A DNA stretch of 64,000 bases from Corynebacterium afermentans subsp. afermentans (GCF_030408355.1 NZ_CP046606.1:2232001-2296000); one strand, 5' to 3'; shown: positions 8,961 to 20,355, counted from the stretch's first letter. Notes: generated by a model not told the origin, from the sequence alone. Made by a program: numbers and translations.

Positions 8961-10215
8961 CGTCGGTCTCCTCGCTAGAATCAAGGTCAGTCTTTTGGTT
9001 GATCCTAACCGGCACAGCCACGGTCAGCGCCGTCGGCCCGCCGGGTGCGGACTCGATCTCCAACTTTCCGCCCAGCTCCACGGCGCGCGAGCGCATCGCG
9101 TCCAGCCCCAGGTGGCCCAGCCCGCTGGGTTTGAGCCCCTGCGCGTTAACGTCGAAACCGCGGCCGTTGTCCACCACGTCCAGGCGCACCTCCTCCGGCG
9201 CGTAGGTCAGGGTGATGCGGGCAATACTCGCCTCGGCGTGGTTGATCACGTTGGACACCGCACCCTGAGCAATGCGCAGCAGCCCGGCCTCCACCCGCAT
9301 CGGCAGCGGCACCGCCTCGCCGTCGACTTCCACCCCGATGTCCAGGCCGCCTGCCTCGCCGAAGTCGCCGGCCACCCGCACCAGCGCGTCGCGCAGCGAG
9401 GACTCCGTCAGCGGCGCCGGCGCGAGCGCGGCGATCATCGCGCGGGTCTCCGCCAGGTTGTTGGAAGCCGCCCGGCGCGCCGTCTCCATCTTCCTCAGCG
9501 GCGCCTGCACCTTATCCTCCGGCAGCCCGCTTGCCCGCACGTCCTGCTCCGCCGAATGCAGCAGCATCTGGATCGACGACAGGTTCTGCGCCACCGTGTC
9601 GTGCAGCTCGTGCGCGAGGCGTTCGCGCTCCTGGGCCACGCCGGCGGCGCGTTCGGTGTCGGCGAGGCGGTCGCGTGTGGCCAGCAGTTCGTCGATAAGC
9701 TGCTGCCTCTCGCGGCTCACGCGGGTGATGGTGTCGAAGGCGTACGCGATCGCCACCACAACCACCGCGGACAGCGCCGGGCCCATGATCCCGCCGAGGG
9801 TGAGACCGGTCGGGACCTGCATGCCAATCGCAATGCCCAGGCACACCACCACCCACGCGTAGCCGATCCAGTTGTCAAAGGCGCGCAACGCCACGAAGAA
9901 CAGCACGAACACCCAGTACACGGCTACTGGCGAGACGGTCATGTCCGCCACCCACACCGCCGTCGCCCCCAGCATCCACGCCACACGCCCCCACATGCCC
10001 CAGCGGTACATCTCCACCATGCCGTAGAACAGCAAAAATGCGAACGCCGCGGTCATCACAATGTGCAGCAGCGCGCTATTGAGCGGCATACGCGCGAGCG
10101 CACCGAAGGAGACGAGCATGAGGCACACCGCCAGCACCGTGATGCCCGAGTCGAGCGCCCGGTAGTCCGCGGTCTTTCCGGGATGCTGCTCCAACAGCAC
10201 TAATCTGGAGCTCAT
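8938..10215 (-). CDS. hrrS: Sensor histidine kinase, HrrS-like
   Basis: 425-residue membrane sensor with about six N-terminal helices (residues 25-170), a HisKA_3 dimerisation domain with phospho-accepting His in LAHELHDTVAQNL, and a C-terminal ATPase domain (VVDNGRGFDV, GLGHLGLDAMRSR). Pairing with an HrrA-like regulator and location near msrA-sodA point to HrrS, a heme sensor in corynebacteria. The start ATG (10215-10213) overlaps the ATG of the divergent lipoprotein gene. TACTCT at 10223-10228 (read on the minus strand) is a -10 box seven bases before the start, so the message is probably leaderless. A motif copy at 9690-9700 codes for LID. Confidence 0.85.
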   Translation of the reverse strand: MSSRLVLLEQHPGKTADYRALDSGITVLAVCLMLVSFGALARMPLNSALLHIVMTAAFAFLLFYGMVEMYRWGMWGRVAWMLGATAVWVADMTVSPVAVYWVFVLFFVALRAFDNWIGYAWVVVCLGIAIGMQVPTGLTLGGIMGPALSAVVVVAIAYAFDTITRVSRERQQLIDELLATRDRLADTERAAGVAQERERLAHELHDTVAQNLSSIQMLLHSAEQDVRASGLPEDKVQAPLRKMETARRAASNNLAETRAMIAALAPAPLTESSLRDALVRVAGDFGEAGGLDIGVEVDGEAVPLPMRVEAGLLRIAQGAVSNVINHAEASIARITLTYAPEEVRLDVVDNGRGFDVNAQGLKPSGLGHLGLDAMRSRAVELGGKLEIESAPGGPTALTVAVPVRINQKTDLDSSEETDVDPGTAG

Positions 10216-10759
10216 GCGTCTGAGAGTACCCACCGCCCTGTTCGTGCTCGCCCTCGCCGGGTGTTCGCAGGAGCCTTCGCCTATCGACGACCCTTCGGCC
10301 GCCCCCGCGCCCGAACCCACCCTGCCCGTGCAGGCCCTGCCCGACACCCCGCGCGATAGCTGGACCGAGTGCCCCTACCTGGACACCGAATGGGTCGCGC
10401 AGACCAACGGCCAGCGCGTCACCGGCGTGGGCACGGACACCCGCTTCAACCCGCCAGCCTGCCAGTTCTGGTCCTACCCCGAGGAGCCGCAGCTGACCGT
10501 GCTGGTGCGCCACATGGATTCTGTGGAAGACGCCCGAGCCGTGGTGGACTTCGTCGCCCCGGTGGACCTGACCCAGCCGGCGACGCTGCCCGGCGGGTGG
10601 GACGGCGGCCGCCACGGCGGCGGGGACGTGCCCGGCCGCATCGGCGCAGCGTACGCCGTGGCCAAGGGGCCCACCGCGGTGGCGGTGTTCACCAACCAGC
10701 ACGAGTCCGTCAAGGCCGAAACGGTGGCGAAAGAAGTAATCGCTAACCTGGCCCTGTGA
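10214..10759 (+). CDS. DUF2020 family lipoprotein
   Basis: 181-residue secreted lipoprotein. The signal peptide is short (MRLRVPTALFVLALAG) with lipobox LALAGC, acylated Cys at residue 17. A Pro/Ala-rich linker follows, then the DUF2020 domain (ECPYLDTEWV, NPPACQFWSYPEE). Function unknown; structures exist for corynebacterial members, but I know of no activity. TAATCT at 10201-10206 lies seven bases before the ATG, so transcription is probably leaderless and the promoter sits inside hrrS. The dispersed motif (10279-10289) codes for SPIDD in the linker. Confidence 0.85.
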   Translation: MRLRVPTALFVLALAGCSQEPSPIDDPSAAPAPEPTLPVQALPDTPRDSWTECPYLDTEWVAQTNGQRVTGVGTDTRFNPPACQFWSYPEEPQLTVLVRHMDSVEDARAVVDFVAPVDLTQPATLPGGWDGGRHGGGDVPGRIGAAYAVAKGPTAVAVFTNQHESVKAETVAKEVIANLAL

Positions 10760-11709
10760 ATAGTCCCGTGATGATCTCCGTAGCCGCCATCGTGTTCACC
10801 GACGAGCAGGGCCGCGTGCTGTGCGTTCGCAAACACACCAGCCCGCGGTTCCAGCTGCCGGGCGGCAAGCCGGAGCCCGGCGAGACGCTGGTGGACACCG
10901 CGCTGCGCGAGACCCGGGAGGAGGTCGGCTTGGACGTCGACCCGGAAGATTTGAGCTACCTGGGCCAGTTCAGCGCACCCGCCTCCAACGAGCCAGGCTG
11001 CACCGTCACTTCCACGGTGTTTTTGCACCCCGGCACCGGCCTGTCCCCCGCGCCTGCCGCGGAGATCGCCGAGGCCCGCTGGATCGACCCCACGGCCCCC
11101 GATGCCGAGCTCGCACCGCTGCTGCGCGGCGAGATTTTCCCGGCGCTGAAGTCCCGCGAGATCGAAGCCATCGCCGTCTACGCCGGGGCGCGCGAGGGCA
11201 CCAACCCGAACAACGCCGCGTTGGCCAGGGCGTTCGGCGAGGCGCTCGCGGACGCCGACATCACTTTGGTCTACGGCGGGTCAAAGGTGGGGCTGATGGG
11301 TGAGGTGGCCGAAGGGGCGTCGACAAGCATTGGCATACTCACCGAGCACCTAGCCAACTACGAGCTGCAGTACGAAGGCCTCGAGCGCCTCGAGGTGGTG
11401 ACCACCATGTCCGAGCGCAAGGCCCGCATGAGCGAGCTTGCCGACGCCATCGTGGCCCTGCCCGGCGGCGCCGGCACCCTCGACGAGCTGTTCGAGGAAT
11501 GGACCAGCCAACAACTCGGCCTGCACCAAAAACCCATCGGGCTGCTGGGCAGCGAATTCTGGGCGCCGCTGGTGGCGATGATCGACCACATGGTGGACCA
11601 GGGCTTCATGCGCCCGACGGACCGCGCGCATATGGTCGTCGCCGACGACCCGCAGGAGCTCCTGGCCAAACTGCGCGCATGGGCGCCGCCGGTGCCACGC
11701 TGGCTCTAG
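10756..11709 (+). CDS. Fusion of Nudix hydrolase and LOG-family nucleotide hydrolase
   Basis: 317 residues in two domains. Residues 5-130 form a Nudix hydrolase, with Nudix box GGKPEPGETLVDTALRETRE and EEVGL, preceded by VAAIVFTDEQGRVLCVRKH. Residues 135-310 form a LOG (TIGR00730, cytokinin-activating type) domain with LVYGGSKVGLMGEVA, MSERKARM and PGGAGTLDELFEEWT. LOG enzymes release the base from nucleoside 5'-monophosphates; Nudix enzymes clean modified nucleotides, so a joint nucleotide sanitation role is plausible but inferred. The GTG start overlaps the lipoprotein stop. The LOG segment VAEGASTSIGI is shorter than the usual alanine-glycine stretch, and the dispersed motif encodes ASTS there. 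Confidence 0.85.
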   Translation: MNSPVMISVAAIVFTDEQGRVLCVRKHTSPRFQLPGGKPEPGETLVDTALRETREEVGLDVDPEDLSYLGQFSAPASNEPGCTVTSTVFLHPGTGLSPAPAAEIAEARWIDPTAPDAELAPLLRGEIFPALKSREIEAIAVYAGAREGTNPNNAALARAFGEALADADITLVYGGSKVGLMGEVAEGASTSIGILTEHLANYELQYEGLERLEVVTTMSERKARMSELADAIVALPGGAGTLDELFEEWTSQQLGLHQKPIGLLGSEFWAPLVAMIDHMVDQGFMRPTDRAHMVVADDPQELLAKLRAWAPPVPRWL

Positions 11710-11713
11710 TCGG

Positions 11714-11866
11714 CTACACCGCGACGTCGTTGTACGGCATCATCGACGACACCCACGGGTAGACAACCTCCATGAGCAGGAAAAACACGCCCACTAAAAT
11801 GATCAGGGTGAGCAGCCACTTCACCGGCGCGGGGCCGGGAAGCTTGCGCCACAGTGCCGCATACAT
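11714..11866 (-). CDS. Small membrane protein downstream of sortase
   Basis: 50-residue protein with one strongly hydrophobic helix (KWLLTLIILVGVFFLLMEVV, residues 16-35), a basic N-terminus inside, and a C-terminal tail SSMMPYNDVAV. GAGGTG lies seven bases before the ATG at 11866, and the gene begins two bases after the sortase stop, so it is co-translated. Small single-pass proteins in this place accompany class E sortases in related actinobacteria. Function unknown; an accessory role for the sortase is inferred from position. Confidence 0.8.
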   Translation of the reverse strand: MYAALWRKLPGPAPVKWLLTLIILVGVFFLLMEVVYPWVSSMMPYNDVAV

Positions 11867-11868
11867 CG

Positions 11869-12666
11869 TTATCGCACCTCTTTCATTACATCCGGCACCG
11901 CACCCGACGGGTCCTTCGGCTGCACCTCCGTGCGCACCGCGTGGATAATCATGCGCTCCGCGTTGGAGAACTGCGGGTGGCACGTGGTCAGCGTGATCAG
12001 GCCCTCCGTGCCCGGCTCCACCTTCGTCGAGCTGTTGCCCGGGATGGGGTTGACCACCTCGATGTCGCCCGGAAGCGTAATCTCGCGGCCCTTGACCTGC
12101 GCGTAGTCGCCAGCCGCGATACGCTCGTTCAGCTCGCCGGGCAGGCAATCGATTCCCTCTCTGCGGCGCTCCCCCGGGTCCTGCGACATCGGCAGCACGC
12201 GGTAGGTCACCCACTCGGTCTGCGTCTCCACCACGATGGCGTCGCAAACCTTCAGCGCACCCAAGTCGTTAAACGGTGCGCCCTTGCCCACGCGGTGCCC
12301 GGCCACGGCGAAGTTGCCGTCCTCGCCCGGCTGCTGCGTGCCCGGGTAGTGGCCTGGGCCGGTAAGCAACTGGTGCTCCTGCACGCCTTCCACGATGGCG
12401 AACTGGTAGTCCTGGCCGAACGCCGGGATGTACATGCGCGCGAACGCGTCGCCCAGCTCAGTGGTTTTGGCTTGGCGGGGGTTGACCCACTGCTCTTCCA
12501 GGCGAGTCTGCGCCTCATCCTGCATCCGGCCGGAGGCGATGTTGGTCCAATAAGACTCGTAGAAGGCGAACAACAGCAGTAGCACGCCGAACGTGAGCAG
12601 CAACTCGCCAATCACCTGCGAGGCGGTGATGCGGCGCGGCTGCGTGTGCATGTGGGCCGTGGTCAT
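11869..12666 (-). CDS. Class E sortase
   Basis: Membrane-anchored transpeptidase that joins surface proteins to the cell wall. One N-terminal helix (ELLLTFGVLLLLFAFYES) anchors it. The catalytic His is in AGHRVG, the Cys in TLTTCHPQF and the Arg in NAERMIIHAVR. A Pro-rich or LPXTG target is not found in this window. TACGCT at 12674-12679 on the minus strand lies seven bases before the ATG, suggesting its own leaderless transcript although a TetR gene ends 24 bases upstream. Length 265 is normal for class E. Confidence 0.9.
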   Translation of the reverse strand: MTTAHMHTQPRRITASQVIGELLLTFGVLLLLFAFYESYWTNIASGRMQDEAQTRLEEQWVNPRQAKTTELGDAFARMYIPAFGQDYQFAIVEGVQEHQLLTGPGHYPGTQQPGEDGNFAVAGHRVGKGAPFNDLGALKVCDAIVVETQTEWVTYRVLPMSQDPGERRREGIDCLPGELNERIAAGDYAQVKGREITLPGDIEVVNPIPGNSSTKVEPGTEGLITLTTCHPQFSNAERMIIHAVRTEVQPKDPSGAVPDVMKEVR

Positions 12667-12690
12667 GCAGCTCAGCGTAGCGTCGGCGCG

Positions 12691-13317
12691 CTAGATGGAG
12701 TAATCCGGCGGCGGCGCGCCCAAGGTGTTTTCCGCCAGCGCGCGTGCGGTGCGCAGCGGCTCGATGCTGTGCAGGATCCTCGCGCCAGACAGCCCGCCAT
12801 CGAGGAAGATCAGCAGCTCATCCGCCAGCGCGGAGGACTCGTAGCCGTTCTTCTCCGTCAATAACGCCGTGATCGTTTCGTGCATCCAGGAGCGGTGCGC
12901 CATGCACGCTGCGATGATGCGCTCTTCCGACTCCACCTCGGGGCGCGGGTATTCGCCCGCGGCGTTGAGGAAAGGAGAGCCGCGGAAGTCCTTGTCCGGC
13001 TCTTCGTCGATAGCCATGTCGAAGAATGCGAGGATCTTCGCGTCCGCGTCCGGCGCCTTCGCTGCGCGCTCACCCCAGCGGGCGCGGAACTGCTCGTCCA
13101 GCTGCTCCAGGTAGGCGATGACGAGGCTGTCCTTCGAGCCCAGCAGCGAGTACAGCGAGGCCTTTGCCACGTCCGCTTCGCGCAGGATCCGGTCGATGCC
13201 GATGACGCGAATGCCCTCTTCGGTGAACAGTTTTGTTGCAGCGTCCAGCAGCCGCTGGCGCGGGCTCGGCCGGTCCCGGCGTCGCTGCGCTGGCTTCTTC
13301 TTGCTGGTGGTGGCCAA
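12691..13317 (-). CDS. TetR/AcrR family regulator
   Basis: 208-residue repressor. The N-terminal helix-turn-helix covers about residues 22-66 (RQRLLDAATKLFTEEG, GIDRILREADVAKASLYS), with a basic lead of KKKPAQRRRDR. The C-terminal ligand domain is of a common TetR type; its inducer is unknown. I chose the TTG at 13317 because AAGGAG lies six bases upstream; the longer frame to 13407 would include the promoter. Class E sortase genes lie downstream on the same strand and may be controlled. Autoregulation is suggested by an imperfect palindrome in its promoter. Confidence 0.85.
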   Translation of the reverse strand: MATTSKKKPAQRRRDRPSPRQRLLDAATKLFTEEGIRVIGIDRILREADVAKASLYSLLGSKDSLVIAYLEQLDEQFRARWGERAAKAPDADAKILAFFDMAIDEEPDKDFRGSPFLNAAGEYPRPEVESEERIIAACMAHRSWMHETITALLTEKNGYESSALADELLIFLDGGLSGARILHSIEPLRTARALAENTLGAPPPDYSI

Positions 13318-13348
13318 GGAAAACTCCTTCGTGCGTCGGTCGCATATC

Positions 13349-13377
13349 AATATAGACAAACCGGTACGTATAGTCCA
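13349..13377 (-). promoter_or_regulatory. Promoter of tetR gene with possible operator
   Basis: On the minus strand TGGACT (13377-13372), a 17-base spacer and TATATT (13354-13349) form a good sigma-70-type promoter. The spacer holds the imperfect palindrome ACGTACCGGTTTGT centred on ACCGGT, a plausible TetR operator. Promoter likely, operator tentative. Confidence 0.5.
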
Positions 13378-13385
13378 CTGGGCAC

Positions 13386-13418
13386 GAAAAAATCCCCCGG
13401 GTTCCACCCGAGGGATTT
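13386..13418 (-). terminator. Terminator after GlsB-family gene
   Basis: Read on the minus strand, AAATCCCTCGGGT pairs with ACCCGGGGGATTT and is followed by a T-run. It begins about 12 bases past the stop codon at 13430. Confidence 0.85.
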
Positions 13419-13429
13419 CACACTTTCGC

Positions 13430-13699
13430 CTATCGACGCTTGCTGGTCACCAGATTGATGATCCACAGCAAGATCACCGCGCCGAGCAGGCAGGTGAGGA
13501 AGCTGAAGAACAGCCCGCCACCGGCAACGTCGACGCCGAACACGGAGAGCAGCCAGCCGCCAAGCAGACCGCCGATAATGCCGACCACGATGTTCAGGCC
13601 GATGCCCATCTGTGCGTCACGGTTCTGGATCTTCGAACCGATCCAGCCAGCAAGACCGCCGATAACAATCCAACCGATAAGACCCATTGCAGGTGCCAT
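13430..13699 (-). CDS. GlsB/YeaQ/YmgE family stress membrane protein
   Basis: 89-residue hydrophobic protein of the transglycosylase-associated family. Three membrane helices are visible, with the family's glycine-rich pattern WIVIGGLAGWIGSKI and NIVVGIIGGLLGGWLL. A short basic tail TSKRR ends it. Members are induced by general stress in many bacteria; the biochemical role is unknown. AAGGG lies 11 bases before the ATG at 13699; the in-frame ATG at 13687 is an alternative. The stop codon TAG lies within a copy of the dispersed motif (13428-13438). Confidence 0.85.
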   Translation of the reverse strand: MAPAMGLIGWIVIGGLAGWIGSKIQNRDAQMGIGLNIVVGIIGGLLGGWLLSVFGVDVAGGGLFFSFLTCLLGAVILLWIINLVTSKRR

Positions 13700-13801
13700 A
13701 GTGTTTCAAACCCTTCTAATTGTTAATCAGTACGGGAGCCATTATGCGCCCCTTATAGATTGGGCGAGCAACGCATTGCATGCAGTTGCGTAACAATTCG
13801 C

Positions 13802-14698
13802 TTACAAATCTTGTGTACGCACGACCATCATGGGGCACGGTGCCTCCTGCAGCAGCGCGCGCGAAGTCGAGCCCAGCAGCATGCCCTTGAATCCGCCGCG
13901 GCCGTGCGAGCCGGTGACCAGCAGCTGTGCACCCTGCGCAGCTGCTGCGAGCGCACGCACCGGGCGGTCGCGGGTGATGACCTTCTTTACCACCACGTCC
14001 GGGTACTGCTCCGAAAGCTCATTCAGGTACGAGCTCAACAGCTCGTCCTTCTCCGCTCGCACAGCCTTCCAGTGGTCCTCGGAGACCGCGTAGCCTGCTC
14101 CCGGCCCCTGGATCTGGGTGTCCACCCAGGTGTGCACCGCGTGCAGCTCCGCACCGCGGGCGGCTGCCTCCTCAAAGGCCACCTCTGTGGCGCGACGCGA
14201 CACTTCAGAACCGTCCACGCCGACGACGACAGGGCCGTACTTGTTCGCTTCCGTCACAGCGTTGTCTTCACGCACGACCACTACCGGGCAGGACGCGTGA
14301 GAAACCACGGCGCCGGACACCGAGCCGAGCACCATGCCGGAGATCCCGCTCAAACCGCGGGACCCCATCACCACCATGGTGGATTCCTTGGACATCTCCA
14401 GCAGCATGTCAATCGCCGAGCCTTCCGCTACCGCGTGGCCGATGTGCAGGTCTGGCGCCACCTCGAGCGCGATCTCGCGCGCACGGTCCACGGTCTGCAA
14501 GGTTTCACGCTGCAGCTCGTCGAAGACCTCCTGCGGCGGCACCATGCCTTCCGCGTACAGGAACTGCGGCATCGAGTACGCCGCCGCGAGGCGCAGCGGA
14601 ATGTTGCGCTTCATCGCCGTATTTGCAGCCCAACGGACTGCATTGTCGGAGGCGGGGCTGCCGTCTACGGCAACGACAACGATATCTTCCTGGGTCAT
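13802..14698 (-). CDS. Universal stress protein, tandem domains
   Basis: 298-residue cytoplasmic protein with two UspA domains. Each has the ATP-binding pattern G2xG9xG(S/T): GSRGLSGISGMVLGSVS near residue 115 and GSHGRGGFKGMLLGSTS near 265. Each domain starts with a nucleotide-binding strand ending VAVDGS or VGVDGS. Tandem ATP-binding Usp proteins of this size are typical of mycobacteria and corynebacteria and are linked to dormancy or stress. I chose ATG 14698: AAGG lies seven bases upstream, while the TTG at 14704 has no such spacing. Confidence 0.9.
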   Translation of the reverse strand: MTQEDIVVVAVDGSPASDNAVRWAANTAMKRNIPLRLAAAYSMPQFLYAEGMVPPQEVFDELQRETLQTVDRAREIALEVAPDLHIGHAVAEGSAIDMLLEMSKESTMVVMGSRGLSGISGMVLGSVSGAVVSHASCPVVVVREDNAVTEANKYGPVVVGVDGSEVSRRATEVAFEEAAARGAELHAVHTWVDTQIQGPGAGYAVSEDHWKAVRAEKDELLSSYLNELSEQYPDVVVKKVITRDRPVRALAAAAQGAQLLVTGSHGRGGFKGMLLGSTSRALLQEAPCPMMVVRTQDL

Positions 14699-14756
14699 AT
14701 ACAAACCTTCCCTCAGATCGGCTGGTTATAACCCCAGTCTACTGCTGTCCGGCGTG

Positions 14757-14903
14757 TTAGCGCGGCAGTTCCTGCGGCGTCGCCGCAGGGGCGTTCGCGG
14801 GGAACAGCACCTGGTAAATCACACTCAGAACGTCCATGATGGCCTTACCGATACCCTCGGAGAAAAATGCCGTCAGCGGTTCAACCAAAGACCCTAAATC
14901 CAT
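14757..14903 (-). CDS. Small acidic-amphipathic protein, porin-like size
   Basis: 48-residue protein starting MDLGSLVEPLTAFF and continuing GIGKAIMDVLSVIYQVLF before a Pro/Ala tail. On the minus strand TAGATT (14916-14911) lies seven bases before the ATG, a leaderless promoter like others here. Size and the helix with alternating polar and apolar faces recall the small corynebacterial PorA/PorH-type outer membrane proteins, but no sequence match is claimed. The N-terminus lacks a signal peptide, as in those porins. It lies divergent from the pseudouridine synthase gene. Confidence 0.6.
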   Translation of the reverse strand: MDLGSLVEPLTAFFSEGIGKAIMDVLSVIYQVLFPANAPAATPQELPR

Positions 14904-14925
14904 GGCGGCTAATCTACTACACAGC

Positions 14926-15906
14926 ATGGCACGGAAAAAGACAAAGAATACAGGGCCGCTCCCGCCTCGCGACGGCCTCGGCGCCACCCGCGCACGCGTG
15001 CCAGAAGGGCCGGGTATCTCGGCCGCCGAATTCATCTGGCATCTCGTGTCCACCCAGCGCCACCGCCATCCCGAGGACAACGTGGATGCGGTCTTGGCAA
15101 GGTTCGCCGAAGGTGCCGTCGTCAAGCGCGATGGCTCCCATTTAACCGCAGAGACCTGGCTGGAACCCGGCACCGACGTCTTCTTCTACCGCCGGCCCGC
15201 GCCCGAGAAGCCAGTGCCCTTCGAAATCACCACGGTATTTGAGGACGACGACCTCCTTGTCGTAAACAAACCGCCATTTTTGGCTACCATGCCGCGCGCG
15301 TCCCACATCACCGAGACCGCCACCGTGAGACTGCGACGCGCGACCGGCAACGAAGAGCTCACGCCCGCACACCGCCTTGACCGGGCAACATCCGGACTAC
15401 TCTTGCTGACGAAACGCCGCGAGATCCGCGGCGCTTACCAGGAACTCTTCGCGCGCCGCGAGGTACGCAAGGAATACGAAGCAATCGCCTTGCTTCACGA
15501 CGTCCCTCCGGCCACCCCCTGGCACCACCACCTGACCAAAGAATCCGGCGAGCCCGCTGCCCGGTTGGTGCCAGACGCCGAGCCGAACGCCTCGACCGTG
15601 GTGTCGAACGTTTCGCGGTTAGAACCCGCCGTAGAAGTGGCGTTGCAAAAGCGCTACGGCGTTTCAGGCGCGCTGGGGCGGTATGTGCTGCAGCCCGAAA
15701 CCGGCCGCACCCACCAACTCCGCGTCCAAATGATGGCGGAGGCGGCACCAATCCTCGGCGACAGGATCTACCCCAATCTGATGCCGGCAAGCACCGAGGA
15801 CTTTTCGGTGCCGATGCTGCTGCGATGCACAGCTCTGGAATTCACCGACCCGCTGCGCGGCCGCAAACGGAAGTTCCGACTGAGCGAGACCTGGCCAACC
15901 ATGTAG
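14926..15906 (+). CDS. RluA-family pseudouridine synthase
   Basis: Isomerises uridine to pseudouridine in rRNA or tRNA. The catalytic Asp lies in HRLDRATSGLLLL, with the flanking LLVVNKPPFLATMP and RTHQLRVQM motifs of the RluA/RluC/RluD group. An N-terminal part of about 90 residues (GISAAEFIWHLVSTQ) resembles an S4-like RNA-binding region. I prefer the ATG at 14926 (MARKKTKN, 326 residues); ATG 14902 would overlap the start of the divergent small gene. TAATCT at 14910-14915 could serve as a -10 box. The target uridine cannot be told from sequence. Confidence 0.88.
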   Translation: MARKKTKNTGPLPPRDGLGATRARVPEGPGISAAEFIWHLVSTQRHRHPEDNVDAVLARFAEGAVVKRDGSHLTAETWLEPGTDVFFYRRPAPEKPVPFEITTVFEDDDLLVVNKPPFLATMPRASHITETATVRLRRATGNEELTPAHRLDRATSGLLLLTKRREIRGAYQELFARREVRKEYEAIALLHDVPPATPWHHHLTKESGEPAARLVPDAEPNASTVVSNVSRLEPAVEVALQKRYGVSGALGRYVLQPETGRTHQLRVQMMAEAAPILGDRIYPNLMPASTEDFSVPMLLRCTALEFTDPLRGRKRKFRLSETWPTM

Positions 15907-16848
15907 CCGCCGTTACTCTAGGCCGCTACCTGTATAACGATTTATGTGTGTTCCCCATTGTTGGTGCACCAGGTGTTGTCCGCAATGTGGAGCCTGGTCC
16001 TGAACCGCGGTTTCGTGGGCCGGCCCCATAGTTGGTACACCAAGAGTTGTCCGCAATGCGGAGTTTCGTGGGGGCAGCTTTCGCAAACGTTGACGATCGG
16101 GCCGTTTTCGGCGACTGTTTGCCCAGGTGGAAAACAGCGGCGTTAACCTTTACGAGACCGCCAGCTACATGGTCCGTGGGTAAGCACCGGTTGTTGGTGC
16201 AGGCGCAGTTGTCCACAATGCGGACTGTGGCCCCGATCTATAGTTCGTGGGTGCACACCAATGATGGGTGCCGCCGTGGTTGTCCGCAATGCGGAGTCGG
16301 GCCCGGGTGCGGAGTTGGTGGGTGCGCACCAATCATGGGTGCATCTGGGGTTGTCCGCAATGCGGAGTCGGGCCCGGCCCCAGGTTTTCGTGGGTGCGTT
16401 GTTGGTCGAGTAATGGAGGTCGAGTCCGTCGGTGTACGCGGGCGTACTCGACGTCCGGTACTCGACTTTCGCCCCGCAGTAGGCATCGTCGTTGCTGCTG
16501 TCCCCGCAACCTATGCGGCCCCTCGTTGGCAGGTCGCGTCCCGCCGGGTGGTTCCGCCTGGGGTTTTCATGGGTGTGCGCCAATGATGGGTGCCGCCGTG
16601 GTTGTCCGCAATGCGGAGTGAGGCCCGGGCACGGAATTGGTGGGTGTGCGCCAATGATGGGTGCGGGTGTGGTTGTCCGCAATGCGGAGTGAGGCCCGGG
16701 CACGGAATTGGTTGGTGTGCACCAATGATGGGTGCGGGTGCGGTCGTCCGCAATGCGGAGTGTGGCCGAGGGTTTCGTTGACGAGCGCGCTGTTTTCCAC
16801 CCACGTGATTTGGTGGGTCACTGGTTGGGCATATGAAATTGGGCACAT
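15907..16848. repeat. Cluster of REP-like repeats (family A), no gene seen
   Basis: Non-coding stretch between the pseudouridine synthase gene and the rRNA operon. It holds eight copies of a 13-base near-palindrome TCCGCAATGCGGA: cores near 15979 and 16212 (each with one change), 16050, 16283, 16354, 16605, 16676 and 16747. Most are preceded by GTTG and, 20-30 bases earlier, by ACCAATNATGGGTGC or a relative. Copies at 16605, 16676 and 16747 form a tandem with a 71-base period. Short open frames here simply read through repeats and differ in every frame, so I call no gene. IR-rich GTCGAGTA/TACTCGAC units occur near 16410-16470. Confidence 0.85.
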
Positions 16849-16893
16849 GAAAAAGCACCCGCCGCACCATCAGTGTTGGTGCGGCGGGTGCTT
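16849..16893 (-). terminator. Terminator of the rRNA operon
   Basis: Read on the minus strand, a 17-base perfect stem (AAGCACCCGCCGCACCA arm) with a seven-base loop is followed by TTTTTC. It begins 15 bases beyond the 5S end. Confidence 0.95.
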
Positions 16894-16907
16894 GTGTGAA
16901 GTTGTTG

Positions 16908-17027
16908 GGTCGGCGGTAACCTACTCTCCCACTCCCTCCCGGGAGCAGTACCATCGGCGCGGGCGGGCTTAGCTTCCGGGTTCGGAATGGGACCGGGCGT
17001 TTCCCCGCCGCCATCAACCACCGACAC
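16908..17027 (-). rRNA. rrf: 5S ribosomal RNA
   Basis: About 120 bases. The reverse strand shows the actinobacterial 5S pattern: GGTGGTTGATGGCGG near the 5' end, CCCATTCCGAACCCGGAAG in loop B-C and GATGGTACTGCTCC in helix IV, ending GGTTACCGCCGAC, which pairs with the 5' end. Ends are estimated from stem I and may be off by a few bases. It is the last gene of the operon. Confidence 0.95.
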
Positions 17028-17194
17028 ACCTTTGGGGCATGTGCGGCTGATCAACAATTCAGCGTTATGCAATTACACGTTGGCCATCCCGGTGTGTAGC
17101 CGGGTTGGTGTGTTGTGTCAGTGACTGCACAGTGGACGCAAGCAAAACGTTTCTTTGTGTTTCTTCGCGGTGTTCACAACCTATTGGTGTGTGA

Positions 17195-20275
<3,081 letters not shown>

Positions 20276-20330
20276 ACACACAAACAAACAGGTATAAACA
20301 CCAAAACACAAAAAAGAAAGATACTCGCGT

Positions 20331-20355
20331 CCACTATACAGTTCTCACACAACAC
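20331..20355 (-). promoter_or_regulatory. Nut-like boxA element in the 16S-23S spacer
   Basis: On the minus strand the spacer contains GTGTGAGAACTGTATAGTGG, close to the element at 22513-22539 in the rRNA leader (TTTGAGAACTCGATAGTGTG). Such paired sequences are conserved in actinobacterial rRNA operons, where they act in antitermination or processing. The whole spacer (about 20276-20665) contains no tRNA cloverleaf and no other gene that I can see. Confidence 0.55.

Noticed and set aside
16621..16760. Possible CRISPR array in the 71-base tandem copies
   Set aside because: The spacing parts are themselves near-identical, the unit is far too short in number, and no cas gene is present.
15930..16770. 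Short open frames in several phases between the pseudouridine synthase and the rRNA operon
   Set aside because: They read family A repeats, appear in all phases and lack ribosome sites or domains.
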